Assembly (NCBI GenBank): GCA_009695195.1
Contig: SIBJ01000040.1
Span: forward strand, 1 to 33,716
DNA length: 33,716 nucleotides
Direction of reading: 5' to 3'
From: Pedosphaera sp.
GTDB taxonomy: Bacteria; Verrucomicrobiota; Verrucomicrobiia; Limisphaerales; JADLHS01
Shown: positions 1 to 9,600 of the stretch, piece by piece
Position numbering within the stretch: the first letter of the stretch is position 1
Layout: the number at the start of each line of letters is the position of its first letter
Notes under the pieces: generated by a model
The model's database searches: none
Told to the model about the DNA's origin: nothing
The model's input: the letters and a program-made list of their open reading frames with translations, nothing else
Translations under genes and position numbers: made by a program

Positions 1-1200
1 AACACCGCCGTATTCGATAATGTCTCCGTCACTTCCGCAACCGCCAACACCGCGCCCGTCCTCGCCGCCGTCAGCGATCAAACCCTCGTCGAGTCTGCCA
101 CGCTCTCGCTCACGAATATCGCGACGGACACCGACGTTCCCGCGAACACTCTGATCTTCGCGCTCGGCACGGCGCCGCCGGGCATGACGATCAACACCAA
201 TTCCGGCGTCCTCACCTGGATTCCAACCGAAGCCCAAGGCCCCAGCACCAACCCGGTCATCGTTACGGTTCACGACGACGGCACTCTCAGCCTGAGCGCC
301 ACGCAATCCTTCACCGTCTTCGTCCTCGAAACCAATCAACCGCCCGCGCTCGCCGCCGTCAGCGATCAAACCCTCTTCGAGTTGAACACGCTTACGCTCA
401 CCAACCTCGCCACCGACGCCGACGAACCTGCGAACACGTTGACCTTCACACTGGACATCGCGCCGCCGGGCATGGCGATCAACACCAATTCCGGCGTCCT
501 CACTTGGAACCCGACCGAAGCCCAAGGCCCGAGCACCAACACTGTCACCGTTACGGTTCACGACGACGGCACCCCCAGTTTGAGCGCCACGCAATCCTTC
601 ACCGTCTTCGTCCTCGAAACCAATCAACCGCCCGTCCTCGCCGCCGTCAGCGATCAAACCCTCTTCGAGTCTGCCACGCTCTCGCTCACCAACCTTGCTA
701 CCGACGCCGACCTACCGACGAACACGTTGACCTTCACACTGGACATCGCGCCGCCGGGCATGACGATCAACACCAATTCCGGCGTCCTCACCTGGATCCC
801 AACCGAAGCCCAAGGCCCCAGCACCAACCCGGTCATCGTTACGGTTCACGACGACGGCACTCCCAGCCTGAGCGCAACGCAGTCCTTCATCATCTTCGTC
901 CTCGAAACCAATCAACCGCCCGCGCTCGCCGCTGTCAGCGATCAAACCCTCTTCGAGTCTGCCACGCTCTCGCTCACGAATATCGCGACGGACACCGACG
1001 TTCCCGCGAACACTCTGATCTTCGCGCTCGGCACGGCGCCGCCGGGCATGACGATCAACACCAATTCCGGCGTCCTCACCTGGATCCCAACCGAAGCCCA
1101 AGGCCCGAGCACCAACCCGGTCACCGTCGCGGTTCACGACGACGGCACTCCCAGTTTGAGCGCCACGCAATCCTTCACCGTCTTCGTCCTCGAAACCAAT
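1..1200 (+). repeat. Four 288-bp tandem coding repeats
   Basis: The same block begins at about 183, 471, 759 and 1047, exactly 288 bp apart, and the copies are close to identical. The first and fourth copies share variants absent from the two middle ones (the ATDTDVPANTLIFALGTA stretch), which suggests copying or unequal exchange between units rather than simple linear duplication. Confidence 0.9.
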
Positions 1201-1434
1201 CAACTGCCCGTCCTCGCCGCGATCAGCAACCGCGTCGTTCATGCCGGCTCGCTGCTCTCGTTGATCGCTTCAGCCACGGATGCGGACGAGCCGACCAACC
1301 AACTCAGTTTCAATCTCGAGGCGGGCGCGGGTGTGGGCGCGAGCCTCGGCGCGACGAACGGCCCGGTTGCGACCAGACTCGATACCATTGACGAATTCAC
1401 CCAGCGCTTCTATCGCATCATCCTCGCGCCCTGA
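1..1434 (+). CDS. Repeat-rich He_PIG/cadherin-like surface protein, 3' end (5' partial)
   Basis: The reading frame is open from base 1, so the start lies outside the window; 477 residues are visible. The protein is built of tandem 96-residue units (288 bp). The PPGM(T/A)INTNSGVLTW motif recurs four times at that spacing, followed each time by a VTVHDDGTxSLSATQSF-type strand. This is the pattern of the putative Ig (He_PIG)/cadherin-like fold found in large extracellular proteins of Verrucomicrobiota and Planctomycetota. The last unit is degenerate and ends in a short tail, RFYRIILAP, resembling the C-terminal tails of secreted Verrucomicrobiota proteins. Adhesion or cell-surface interaction is an inference; no enzymatic domain is visible. 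The gene is convergent with the phosphopantetheinyl transferase gene, and a long inverted repeat separates them. Confidence 0.85.
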   Translation, partial: NTAVFDNVSVTSATANTAPVLAAVSDQTLVESATLSLTNIATDTDVPANTLIFALGTAPPGMTINTNSGVLTWIPTEAQGPSTNPVIVTVHDDGTLSLSATQSFTVFVLETNQPPALAAVSDQTLFELNTLTLTNLATDADEPANTLTFTLDIAPPGMAINTNSGVLTWNPTEAQGPSTNTVTVTVHDDGTPSLSATQSFTVFVLETNQPPVLAAVSDQTLFESATLSLTNLATDADLPTNTLTFTLDIAPPGMTINTNSGVLTWIPTEAQGPSTNPVIVTVHDDGTPSLSATQSFIIFVLETNQPPALAAVSDQTLFESATLSLTNIATDTDVPANTLIFALGTAPPGMTINTNSGVLTWIPTEAQGPSTNPVTVAVHDDGTPSLSATQSFTVFVLETNQLPVLAAISNRVVHAGSLLSLIASATDADEPTNQLSFNLEAGAGVGASLGATNGPVATRLDTIDEFTQRFYRIILAP

Positions 1435-1441
1435 GAAAAAA

Positions 1442-1500
1442 GCTGAAAGCTGAAATCGGAGTCCGCATTTCAGCTTTCAGCTTTCAGTTTTCAACTTTCG
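1442..1500. repeat. Heptamer inverted repeat between convergent genes (possible bidirectional terminator)
   Basis: Two GCTGAAA heptamers (1442-1455) are followed by a 12-base spacer and by TTTCAGC, TTTCAGC, TTTCAGT and TTTCAAC (1468-1495). The arms can pair over 14 bp. The element lies just after the stop of the + strand repeat protein and supplies the last codons and stop of the convergent phosphopantetheinyl transferase gene (KLKTES then TGA). A role as terminator for both genes is inferred from position and hairpin potential only. Confidence 0.7.
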
Positions 1501-2286
1501 TTGAGTCACTTCAACTTCCGTCGCATGGATGGCCAGCGCGCCGACGAATCCCGCCGCCGGTTGCAACGTGAACAAACTCCACCCCGCCGCCGCCCCCGCA
1601 TCGCCGTCAATCGCCACCACCCGCGCCCTTTCGCCCGGGCGAAATGTGAATTCCACCTTCGCGAGCGAGGCCGTGATGCCATCCCCCGTCGCCTTGAGCC
1701 ACGCCTCCTTGCGCGTCCACAGATTGAAAAACCCCTCGTCCTGCGCCGCCGCCGGCAGGTCAGCCAACGCCGCTACCTCCCGCCGCGCGAAAAATCTTTT
1801 CGCGATGGCCACCGCGTCCGGCATCCGCCGGATGCGTTCAAGGTCCACGCCGACGGGTGCCACCCGGGTGACCGCCAGCAACGCCAGATCGTCCGAGTGC
1901 GCCAGATTGAAGTGAATCCCCTCGTCCTTCAGCGTCGGTTTCCCGCGCGCCGTGTAGCCAAATTCCAAGTCCGCCGGCGCCCGCGCCAAGTAGCCCCCCA
2001 GCACCGCCCGCAGCCGGCCGCGGCCCACCGTGAATCGTTCCCGCAGTTGCCCAAAACGATATTGCCCCGCCCGTTCCCGTTCGTCCGCCGAGAGCGTCGC
2101 CGCCAGCGCGGAGATTTTTTCCGGCGGCGCGTCCAGTCCGAATACCCAGACGTGAATTTCCCCGTCCGCCAGTGCACCCGGCGCGTTCACTCGCGATTCA
2201 TCGGAGTTCACGTCGAGAAAAACTGAAAACTGAAATCGGAATCTCCTTCCGGTGCGGCGCGGTCCCCCTTCGGCTTGGTTTTTCAT
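1477..2286 (-). CDS. Sfp-type 4'-phosphopantetheinyl transferase
   Basis: Transfers the phosphopantetheine arm of coenzyme A onto the conserved serine of carrier proteins, here presumably the PCP and ACP domains encoded just upstream. The Sfp/Gsp/AcpT family motifs are clear: GKP near residue 116, FNLAHSDD near 127-133, VGVDLERI at 145-152 with Mg-binding D148 and E150, and FFNLWTRKEAWLKATGDGI at 186-204 with K193 and E194. About 245 residues of real family sequence are present, as usual. The first ~26 residues read through a repeat element (KNQAEGG...FQFSVF) and do not resemble the family, so translation more likely begins at the GTG at 2211 or 2190; the longest frame is given here. The C terminus (KLKTES) is also repeat-derived. 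It is the last gene of the biosynthetic series, 8 bp after the terminal synthetase gene. Confidence 0.93.
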   Translation of the reverse strand: MKNQAEGGPRRTGRRFRFQFSVFLDVNSDESRVNAPGALADGEIHVWVFGLDAPPEKISALAATLSADERERAGQYRFGQLRERFTVGRGRLRAVLGGYLARAPADLEFGYTARGKPTLKDEGIHFNLAHSDDLALLAVTRVAPVGVDLERIRRMPDAVAIAKRFFARREVAALADLPAAAQDEGFFNLWTRKEAWLKATGDGITASLAKVEFTFRPGERARVVAIDGDAGAAAGWSLFTLQPAAGFVGALAIHATEVEVTQRKLKTES

Positions 2287-2310
2287 TTCAGTTTTCAGCT
2301 TTCAGTTTTT
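2219..2310. repeat. Heptamer inverted repeat spanning the NRPS stop and PPTase 5' end
   Basis: Left arm AACTGAA twice (2221-2234); right arm TTTCAGT, TTTCAGC, TTTCAGT (2286-2306). The spacer contains CGGCTTGGTTTTTCATTTC, a phrase nearly repeated at 6608-6626. The element carries the TGA of the synthetase (2295-2297) and the only ATG (2284-2286) that opens the full-length PPTase frame. It belongs to the same family as the elements at 1442-1500 and 6538-6671. Confidence 0.75.
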
Positions 2311-5300
2311 GCCCCCGCCTGCGCGCGGCTCAGGCAAGCTTTCAGTTCCTTCGCCAGCGTTTTCACGTGCGGCTCCTGCAGCACTCCGCGGTGATCCCCG
2401 GAGACCACCCGGATTTCTATCTCCCGCGCCAGCGTCGCAAACCCCGCCTGCGGATCCACCGCTTCCTCCGTCGGATACATGGCCCGCCGCAGCAGCGTGA
2501 TCTTCCCCGGATAAATCCGCGCCCGCGACTCGTAGCTCCGCGTCGCCCGCAGGTTCACCTCGTAAACATGCTCCCGGTTGATCAGCGGCCCGGTCTTCGC
2601 CGTTTCAAAGGCGAACTCGTCGTCCGTCCGCGGCGCCACTTTGCCGCCGCGGTTCACCAGTCGCTTCAACTTCCGTCCGTAAAACCGCGCCAGGCCCCAC
2701 GCCCCCATCCGCAGCAAACACCGCACGTGATGCAGATAATACCGCAGAATGAAGAAGGCAGAATGAAGCATTGAAACCCGCGCCGCGTCCGTGGCTGGGT
2801 TCTTCATTCTGCCGGCTTCATTCTTCATTCGCAGTCCGGGCGGGTGCGCCCACGTTTCCATCAGCGCCAGCAACGCCACCCCTGCCCCCGCGTCCGCGAG
2901 CTGTTGCGCCATTTCCATCGCCACGTTCCCGCCGAAACACCACCCGCCGAGATAATACGGCCCGCGTGGCTGGAAGCGCCGCAGCAATTTTACGTAATGC
3001 GCCGCCATCCCTTCCAGGCTCGGGTGGCTCGCTTCCTTGCGGAACAAGCCCAGCGATTGAAAGCCGTAGCACGGCTGGTCGTTGCCGAGATGATAAACCA
3101 GTTTCATGTAACCCAGCACGTCGCCCGGCGCGGTGTGAACCAGAAACAACGGCGGCTTTTCCCCGTGCGATTGCAACGTCACCAGCGAAAACCAATCCTC
3201 GGAATCGGACTCCACCGTCCGATTCGTGTTCACCACCGCGGCGAGTTCCGCCACCGTCTGATACTGCAACGTCTGCCCGAGCGTGAGGCCCAGTCCCGCC
3301 TTGTTCAACCGGTCAATGATCTGGATCGCCAGCAACGAATGCCCGCCCAGCGCAAAAAAATTATCGTGAATGCCCACCCGCTCCAGCCCGAGCGCCTCGG
3401 CCCACGTCGCCGCGAGCAGTTCCTCGACTGGCGAGCGGGGCGGCGCGTAGGCGGTCGCGGCGTCCGCCACCGGCGCTTCCGGCGCGGGCAACGCCTTGCG
3501 GTCCACCTTGCCGTTGGCATCCAACGGCAACGCCGCCAGCGCCACGAATGCCGAGGGCAGCATGTAATCCGGCAGCCGGCGCTTCAAATACTCGCGTAAC
3601 GCCGCCGGCGTCGCCGTGGGCGGCGCGCCGGCCGCCCCGAAGTCGGACGCCGGCGCGCGACCGACGAAATAAGCCACGAGCCGTTTGTCGCCCGGCGTGT
3701 CCGCGCGCGCCGCGACCACCACCGCGCGCACGCCGGGGTGCTGGTGCAACACCGTTTCAATTTCCTCCAGCTCGATGCGGAAGCCGCGAATTTTTACCTG
3801 TTGATCCAGGCGGCCGAGAAATTCAATCGCCCCATCGTCGCGATACCGGCACAGGTCGCCGGTGCGATACAGCCGCGCGGTCGGTTCGGCATTGAACGGG
3901 TCGCGCACGAATTTTTCCCGCGTCAATTCCGGCAGGTTCAAATAGCCGCGCGCCAGTCCGTCGCCGCCGATGTAAAGTTCGCCCGGCACTCCGACTGGCA
4001 CCGGCGCGGCGTTCGCGTCGAGCAGATACACCTGCGTGTTGCTGATGGGCCGGCCAATCGGAATGCTCGGCCCGTGCAAATCACCCTCGGTGATCGCGTG
4101 GCAGCAGGCAAACGTCGTGCTCTCGGTCGGGCCGTAGCCGTTGATCAACCGGCAGCCCGGCAGTTCCCGGAAGGCTTTCCGCACGTGCGAGACGGACAAC
4201 ACATCTCCGCCCACCAGCAACTGCCGCAAGGGCCGCAGATAGCTCAACCGTTCGTCCGTCATCAGATGAAACAACCCCGCCGTCAGCCACAGGGTCGTCA
4301 CCTTGTGCCGCGCAATCGCCTGCCCGAGATCCTGCAACGACGACGCCGCCGGCGGCATGATCACCAGCCGCCCGCCGTTGAGCAGCGGCCCCCAGATTTC
4401 AAACGTCGAAGCGTCGAAGGAGATCGGCGCGAACTGCAAAAAAACTTCGTCCGCCGAAAACGTCGCGTAGTTCGTGTCCTTCACCAGCCGCACCACCCCG
4501 CGATGCGGAATCGTCGCGCCCTTGGGCCGGCCCGTCGTGCCAGAAGTGTAAATCACGTAAGCGAGATCGTCCGGCTGCGTGGTGGACGGCAGATTCGTTC
4601 CGTCGCCGTTCTCCGGCGGCGTCGCTTCGAGCGCGTCGAGGAAAATTGTTTTTGTTTCTCGCGCCGGCAGATGTGTGGTCAGCCGGCGTTGGGTCAACAG
4701 CACGGGCGAATTCGTGTCCGCCAGCATGAACGCGAGCCGGTCCTTCGGATACTCCGGCGCGAGCGGAACGTAAGCACCACCCGCCTTCAAAATCCCGAGC
4801 AGCCCAACGACCATCTCGATGGACGGCTCGACGCAAATTGTCACCATCGTCCCGCGTTCCACACCCGCCACGCGCAACTCGCGCGCGAGCCGGTTGGCCC
4901 GCGAATTCAACTGCCGGTAGGTCAGGTGCGTGTGTTCCAGCACCAACGCCACCGCCTCGGGCCGTCGCTCCGCCTGCGCCTCGAACAACTCATGAATGCA
5001 CCGCCCCCGCGGATAATCCGTCTGCGTCTGATTCCATTCCACCAGCACCCGCCGCGTTTCCGCTTCCGCCAACAACGGCAATTCCGACAATCGCGCCGCC
5101 GGATTCTCCACCGCCCCTTCGAGCAAGTTCCGGTAGTGCGCCAGCATCCGCTCCACCGTTGCCGCCTCGAACAGGTCCGTGTTGTATTCCATCACCAACT
5201 TCAATCCTTCCGCGCAATCGGTGAGGAACAATGTCAAATCGAACTTCGCCGTTTGATTGAACACGTCCATCCGCGTCACCGTCAGGCCCGGCAACTCCCA

Positions 5301-6527
5301 CTCGCCTCCGGCCACGTTCTGCATAGCGAACATCACGCGAAAGAGCGGACTCTGATTCGTCGAGCGCGCGGGCCTCAGTACTTCGACGATCTTTTCAAAG
5401 GGCAATTCCTGGTTCGCATCCGCCTCCAGCACAGTCTGCCGCACGCGCGCGACGAGTTCGCCGAACGTCGGATTCCCCGAAAGATCGTCGCGCAACGCCA
5501 GCGTGTTGACGAAAAACCCGATCAACTTCTCCAGCTCCACCGGCGAACGCATCGCCATCGGTGCGCCCACCGTCACGTCCGTCTGGCCCGTGTAGCGATG
5601 CAGCAACGCCTTGAACCCCGCCAGCAGCGTGATGAATGGCGTCGCGCCGCGGTTCCGACCCAGCTGCTGAACCTTTGATTTCAACTCCGCCGGCAGCATC
5701 AATTCCACCGCGCCGCCGCGCGAGGTCGCGACCGCAGGTTGCGGACGATCGGTCGGCAACTCGAGCACCGCCGGGGCGATGGCAAATCTTTTCTTCCAAT
5801 ATTCGAGCATCTTCTCGGCCGGCTCGCCGCGCAGCCGCTCGCGATTCCAGCACGCGTAATCCGCGTACTGCAAGGACATCTCCGGCAGCGGCGAGGGCCG
5901 TCCGGCACCAAACGCCTCGTACAGCGCCGCCAGCTCCGACCGCAGCACCCCCTCGGACCAGCCGTCGAAAACGATGTGATGAAAAGTCAGCAGCAATACG
6001 TGATCGCTGGAACTCAACCGGACCAGCATCGCGCGGAACAACGGACCCGTTTCGAGCGTGAACGTCGCCCGCGCCTCCTGCTCGGCCAGGCGCAACACCT
6101 GCGGCTCGCGCTCCGCTTCCGGAAGCGATTGCGCCTCCACCGAACGCAATCTCACCTCAAGCGCCGGTGCGATCACCTGCACCGGTTGCCCGCGCTCGGG
6201 GCGAAACGTCGTGCGCAAAATCTCGTGTCGCCGTACGATCTCGCCGAGGCTGCGCTCCAGGGCCGTCGCGTTGAGCGGCCCGCGCACCCGCAGCGCGTAA
6301 ATCATGTTATAGAGCGGACGGCCCGGCTGAAGCTGATCCAGAAACCACAACCGCTGCTGTGCGTGCGAGAGCGCGGCCGTGGGCGATGGCGCGCGCCGCG
6401 GGATCACCGGCACCTGGGCTTCGCGCCCGCTGGCGGCGGCGCGCAACCGGCGCGCCAGTACTTCCTGTTGCGCCGCCGTCAGCGCGGGCCGCGTCGCCAC
6501 CGTCGGATTGTCGGGTTCCGTCGTCAC
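2295..6527 (-). CDS. NRPS terminal module, C-A(Val-like)-PCP-TE
   Basis: A 1410-residue non-ribosomal peptide synthetase that should add the last residue and release the product. Domains: condensation ~48-470 with HHIVFDG at 183-189; adenylation ~520-1010 with A3 YTSGTTGRPKG and A10 NGKVDRKALP; PCP with FFALGGHSL, phosphopantetheine Ser ~1064; thioesterase ~1130-1405. The binding-pocket code read by eye is D-A-F-W-L-G-G-T-F-K, one residue from the published Val code DAFWIGGTFK. The TE nucleophile elbow is GGWCFGG, so Cys (~1197) replaces the usual Ser; the His is in SGDHRGV (~1379). A repeat-derived insert of about 29 residues interrupts the TE at ~1232-1261. The start is GTG at 6527, no strong RBS seen. 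It follows the hybrid synthetase gene after a repeat-filled 139-bp gap. Confidence 0.95.
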   Translation of the reverse strand: MTTEPDNPTVATRPALTAAQQEVLARRLRAAASGREAQVPVIPRRAPSPTAALSHAQQRLWFLDQLQPGRPLYNMIYALRVRGPLNATALERSLGEIVRRHEILRTTFRPERGQPVQVIAPALEVRLRSVEAQSLPEAEREPQVLRLAEQEARATFTLETGPLFRAMLVRLSSSDHVLLLTFHHIVFDGWSEGVLRSELAALYEAFGAGRPSPLPEMSLQYADYACWNRERLRGEPAEKMLEYWKKRFAIAPAVLELPTDRPQPAVATSRGGAVELMLPAELKSKVQQLGRNRGATPFITLLAGFKALLHRYTGQTDVTVGAPMAMRSPVELEKLIGFFVNTLALRDDLSGNPTFGELVARVRQTVLEADANQELPFEKIVEVLRPARSTNQSPLFRVMFAMQNVAGGEWELPGLTVTRMDVFNQTAKFDLTLFLTDCAEGLKLVMEYNTDLFEAATVERMLAHYRNLLEGAVENPAARLSELPLLAEAETRRVLVEWNQTQTDYPRGRCIHELFEAQAERRPEAVALVLEHTHLTYRQLNSRANRLARELRVAGVERGTMVTICVEPSIEMVVGLLGILKAGGAYVPLAPEYPKDRLAFMLADTNSPVLLTQRRLTTHLPARETKTIFLDALEATPPENGDGTNLPSTTQPDDLAYVIYTSGTTGRPKGATIPHRGVVRLVKDTNYATFSADEVFLQFAPISFDASTFEIWGPLLNGGRLVIMPPAASSLQDLGQAIARHKVTTLWLTAGLFHLMTDERLSYLRPLRQLLVGGDVLSVSHVRKAFRELPGCRLINGYGPTESTTFACCHAITEGDLHGPSIPIGRPISNTQVYLLDANAAPVPVGVPGELYIGGDGLARGYLNLPELTREKFVRDPFNAEPTARLYRTGDLCRYRDDGAIEFLGRLDQQVKIRGFRIELEEIETVLHQHPGVRAVVVAARADTPGDKRLVAYFVGRAPASDFGAAGAPPTATPAALREYLKRRLPDYMLPSAFVALAALPLDANGKVDRKALPAPEAPVADAATAYAPPRSPVEELLAATWAEALGLERVGIHDNFFALGGHSLLAIQIIDRLNKAGLGLTLGQTLQYQTVAELAAVVNTNRTVESDSEDWFSLVTLQSHGEKPPLFLVHTAPGDVLGYMKLVYHLGNDQPCYGFQSLGLFRKEASHPSLEGMAAHYVKLLRRFQPRGPYYLGGWCFGGNVAMEMAQQLADAGAGVALLALMETWAHPPGLRMKNEAGRMKNPATDAARVSMLHSAFFILRYYLHHVRCLLRMGAWGLARFYGRKLKRLVNRGGKVAPRTDDEFAFETAKTGPLINREHVYEVNLRATRSYESRARIYPGKITLLRRAMYPTEEAVDPQAGFATLAREIEIRVVSGDHRGVLQEPHVKTLAKELKACLSRAQAGAKTES
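2745..2831. repeat. Inverted-repeat element inserted in frame in the TE domain
   Basis: Left arm 2745-2770 and right arm 2799-2831 are made of GAATGAA / GAAGGCA-type heptamers in opposite orientation, forming a potential long hairpin. On the coding strand it reads RMKNEAGRMKNP ... MLHSAFFILR, which is unlike thioesterase sequence and falls between METWAHPPGL and RYYLHHVRCLL, near the TE lid region. The reading frame is maintained. Confidence 0.75.
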
Positions 6528-6537
6528 ATCTTGGGGA

Positions 6538-6671
6538 AAAACTGAAAGCTGAAATGGCGAAAACTGAAATTCATTTCAGTTTTCATCCCGCGTGTGCGGG
6601 ATGCTTTCGGTTTGGTTTTTCATTTCTGCTTTCTGCTTTCTGCTTTCTGCTTTCTGCTTTCTGCTTTCAGG
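6538..6671. repeat. Composite repeat between two synthetase genes, with six TTTCTGC heptamers
   Basis: Contains AACTGAA/GCTGAAA heptamers, a short inverted repeat (AAAACTGAAA / TTTCAGTTTT, about 6560-6583), a hairpin CCCGC-GTGT-GCGGG at 6587-6600, the phrase CGGTTTGGTTTTTCATTTC, then six exact TTTCTGC copies (6623-6664) and a final TTTCAGG. The stop codon of the hybrid synthetase lies at its edge (6667-6669). The hairpin could weaken transcription between the genes; this is inference. Confidence 0.8.
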
Positions 6672-9600
6672 TTTGGTTTCGGATCATTTCACGGGCTTCT
6701 TCATCGCTCATTTGCGCGATCTCCGCAACCAGAGCTTCTTCCACCGCCACCGCCATCTTCGCAATCGTCGGCGCGCGGAAAAAATCTCCCAGCGAAAAAT
6801 CCGTCCGGTACCGCCCTCGCACCCGCGCCGCCACTTGCGCCGCCAGCAGCGAGTGTCCGCCCAGTTCGAAGAAATCATCGTTCGCGCCCAACTGCTCCAC
6901 GCCGAGCACTTCGGCCCACACGCCCGCCAGCGTCGCCTCCACCTCCGTCCGCGGCGCGACGAATCCGCTGCCCAGTTCCGGCCGCCCCCGATCCGGCGCC
7001 GGCAACGCCTTGCGATCCACCTTGCCGTTCGGCGTGAGCGGCAGCCGGTCCAGCCGGACGATGGCCGCCGGCACCATGTAATCCGGCAGCCGCTGCTTCA
7101 GAAAATTTCTCAACTCCGCACCCGCGATATTTCCGTTGGCGGTGAAGTACGCGACTAACCGCTTGTCGCCCGGGGTGTCCTCGCGCGCGAGCGCCACCGC
7201 TTCCCGCACGTCCGCGTGCTGGCGCAACGCCAGTTCAATTTCACCCAGCTCGATCCGGAAGCCGCGCACCTTCACCTGCTGATCCACGCGCCCGAGAAAT
7301 TCCACCTTCCCATCCGGCAGGTATCGCGCGAGATCACCGGTGCGATACCGCCGCGCCGCGGTGCCGTTCTCGAATGGATTCGCCACAAACCGCGCCGCCG
7401 TCTGCTCCGGCTGGTTCAAATAACCCCGCGCCACCGCCGCGCCACCGACATAAATCTCGCCGGGAACGCCCACCGGGACCAGCGCGCCGGTTTCGTCGAG
7501 CAGATAAATTTTCACGTTCGGAATCGGCCGCCCCAGCGGCACCGTCGCCGCGTCGGCGACCGTGTTGCGTTCGACGCGATTCGTCAACACGCCCACCGTC
7601 GTCTCCGTCGGGCCGTAATGATTGAATACTTCGCACTCCGGCGCGTGGCGGCGCACCTGTTCCACCAGCGACCACGCCAGCGCCTCGCCGCCGCAGATGA
7701 GCCGTCGCCGCGGCAGCACGTCGCGCGGGTTCGCCCCCGCCAGCAGCGCCGTCAAATGCGATGGCACAATTTTCAAACAATCAATGCGATGCCGCCGGAA
7801 ATAATCCGCAAACGCTTTCGCGTCCGCCGCGCGATTCAGCGAAAGGACGTGCAGGCTGCCGCCGAAACAGAGCGGCGGAAAAATCGCCGTGTTGCCGAGG
7901 TCCGCCGCGATGGTCGAAACCGTCGCGTAACTCGCGCCCGCGGGCAGGTCGAGCCGCTCGCGCACGCCGAAAACGTAATTGAGCAACTGCCGGTGCTCCA
8001 CACCCACGCCTTTGGGCCGGCCCGTCGAACCGGATGTGAAAACGACGTAGGCGAGGTCTTTGACCGTCACGCCGCTGGCCGGATTCGTGCCGCGTTGCTG
8101 CGCGATCTCCGGCCAGTCGCGGTCCAGACAGATCACCCGCTGCCCGGCCGTGGGCAATTCCGCGACGTGCCGCGCGTGGGTCAACAACGCGCGCGGTCGC
8201 GTCTCGTCGAGCATCGTTTGCAAGCGGGCGACCGGCAGCGTCGGGTCCATCGCCGCATACGCCCCGCCCGCCTTCAAAATGCCCAGCAGCCCCACGATCA
8301 TTTCCAGCGACCGCTCCACGCACAGCGCCACCGGCACTTCCGGCCCGACCCCCAGCGCGATGAGGTGATGCGCCAGTTGGTTCGCCCGCCGGTTCAATTG
8401 CTCGAACGTCAGCGCCGCCTCTTCGAATACCAATGCCTCCGCCGCTGGCGTCCGTCGGGCCTGCGCCTCGAACAATTCGTGAACGCAGCGGTCGAGCGGA
8501 AAAGTCTTCGCCGTATCATTCCATTCGACCAGAATCTTTTGCCGCTCGGCGTCCGACAGTTCCGGCCGCAATGCCAGCCGCTGCTCCGGCTGCGCGGCGA
8601 CGCTTTCCAGCACCGCCCGCCAGTCGCGCAGCCATTTGCGGATCGTTTCCACGTCGAACAGATCGGTATTGAACCGGCAGTCCACGAGCAATTCTTTGTC
8701 GAAATCAATGATGTTGACACCCAGGTCGAAAATGTTGAAGCCCTTCGGCGGTGAAATGATCTCCGTCTCCAGCCCGTGCAAATGGAAGCCGCTGTAGGCG
8801 CGATCCACGTTGAACGTCAGCGACACCAGCGGCACGCGGCTCGGATCGCGCGGCAATTTCATCTGCTTCACCAGCGTGCCGAACGTCAGGCTCTGGTGCT
8901 CGTACGCGTCCAGCGTTTCCTTGCGCGACTGCGCGAGGAACTCGGCGAACGTTGCCTCCGCGCGACATTCGCTGCGCATCGGCAGCAGGTTCACGCAATG
9001 GCCGACCAGCGCGCGGTTTCCCGGCAGCGACTGCACCTCACCCGCGATCTGGCCCGCCGCCGGAATCCCGACCACCAACGTCTCCTGTCCCGTCAGCCGG
9101 TAAAGCCACACGTTGAAACTCGCGAGCAGATACGTCAGCAGCGTGCAACGCTCCTTTACCGCCGCCTGCTTCAAGGTTTTGTAAAATTCGGAGCTGATCG
9201 CGAGGCTTTCCTGCGCCGAGCGATAAGTCTTCAACGCGGGCCGGCGCCGATCCAGCGGCAACTCCACCGCCGCCGGGCGATCCGAAAATTTCTTCAGCCA
9301 GAATTCCTCCGCCGCGCTCACCGCCGTCGCGTGCTCGCGCCCGCCCTGCCACCGCGCGTAATCATCAAACTGCAACGCCCCTTCCAGCGGGCACGCCAGA
9401 CCTTGCGCCCGCGCCGAGTAATGTTTGCTCAACTCGAACAGCAGCACGCCCACCGACCAGCCGTCCACCACGAGATGATGCGTCGCCATCAGCAACGCGT
9501 GCTGCGCCTCGCCCAGCTTCAAGATTTCCGCGCGGATCAACGGCCCGCGCACCAGATCGAACGGGCGCGTTTCCATCGCGCTCACCGCCTGCGCCAGTCG

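Noticed and set aside
3738..5678. Long + strand open frame opposite the terminal NRPS gene
   Set aside because: It mirrors the codon structure of the true - strand gene in GC-rich DNA; its protein is rich in Arg, Gln and His and has no domain.
6623..6671. Short regular repeats considered as a CRISPR array
   Set aside because: The units are 7 bp in direct contact without spacers, and no cas gene is present.
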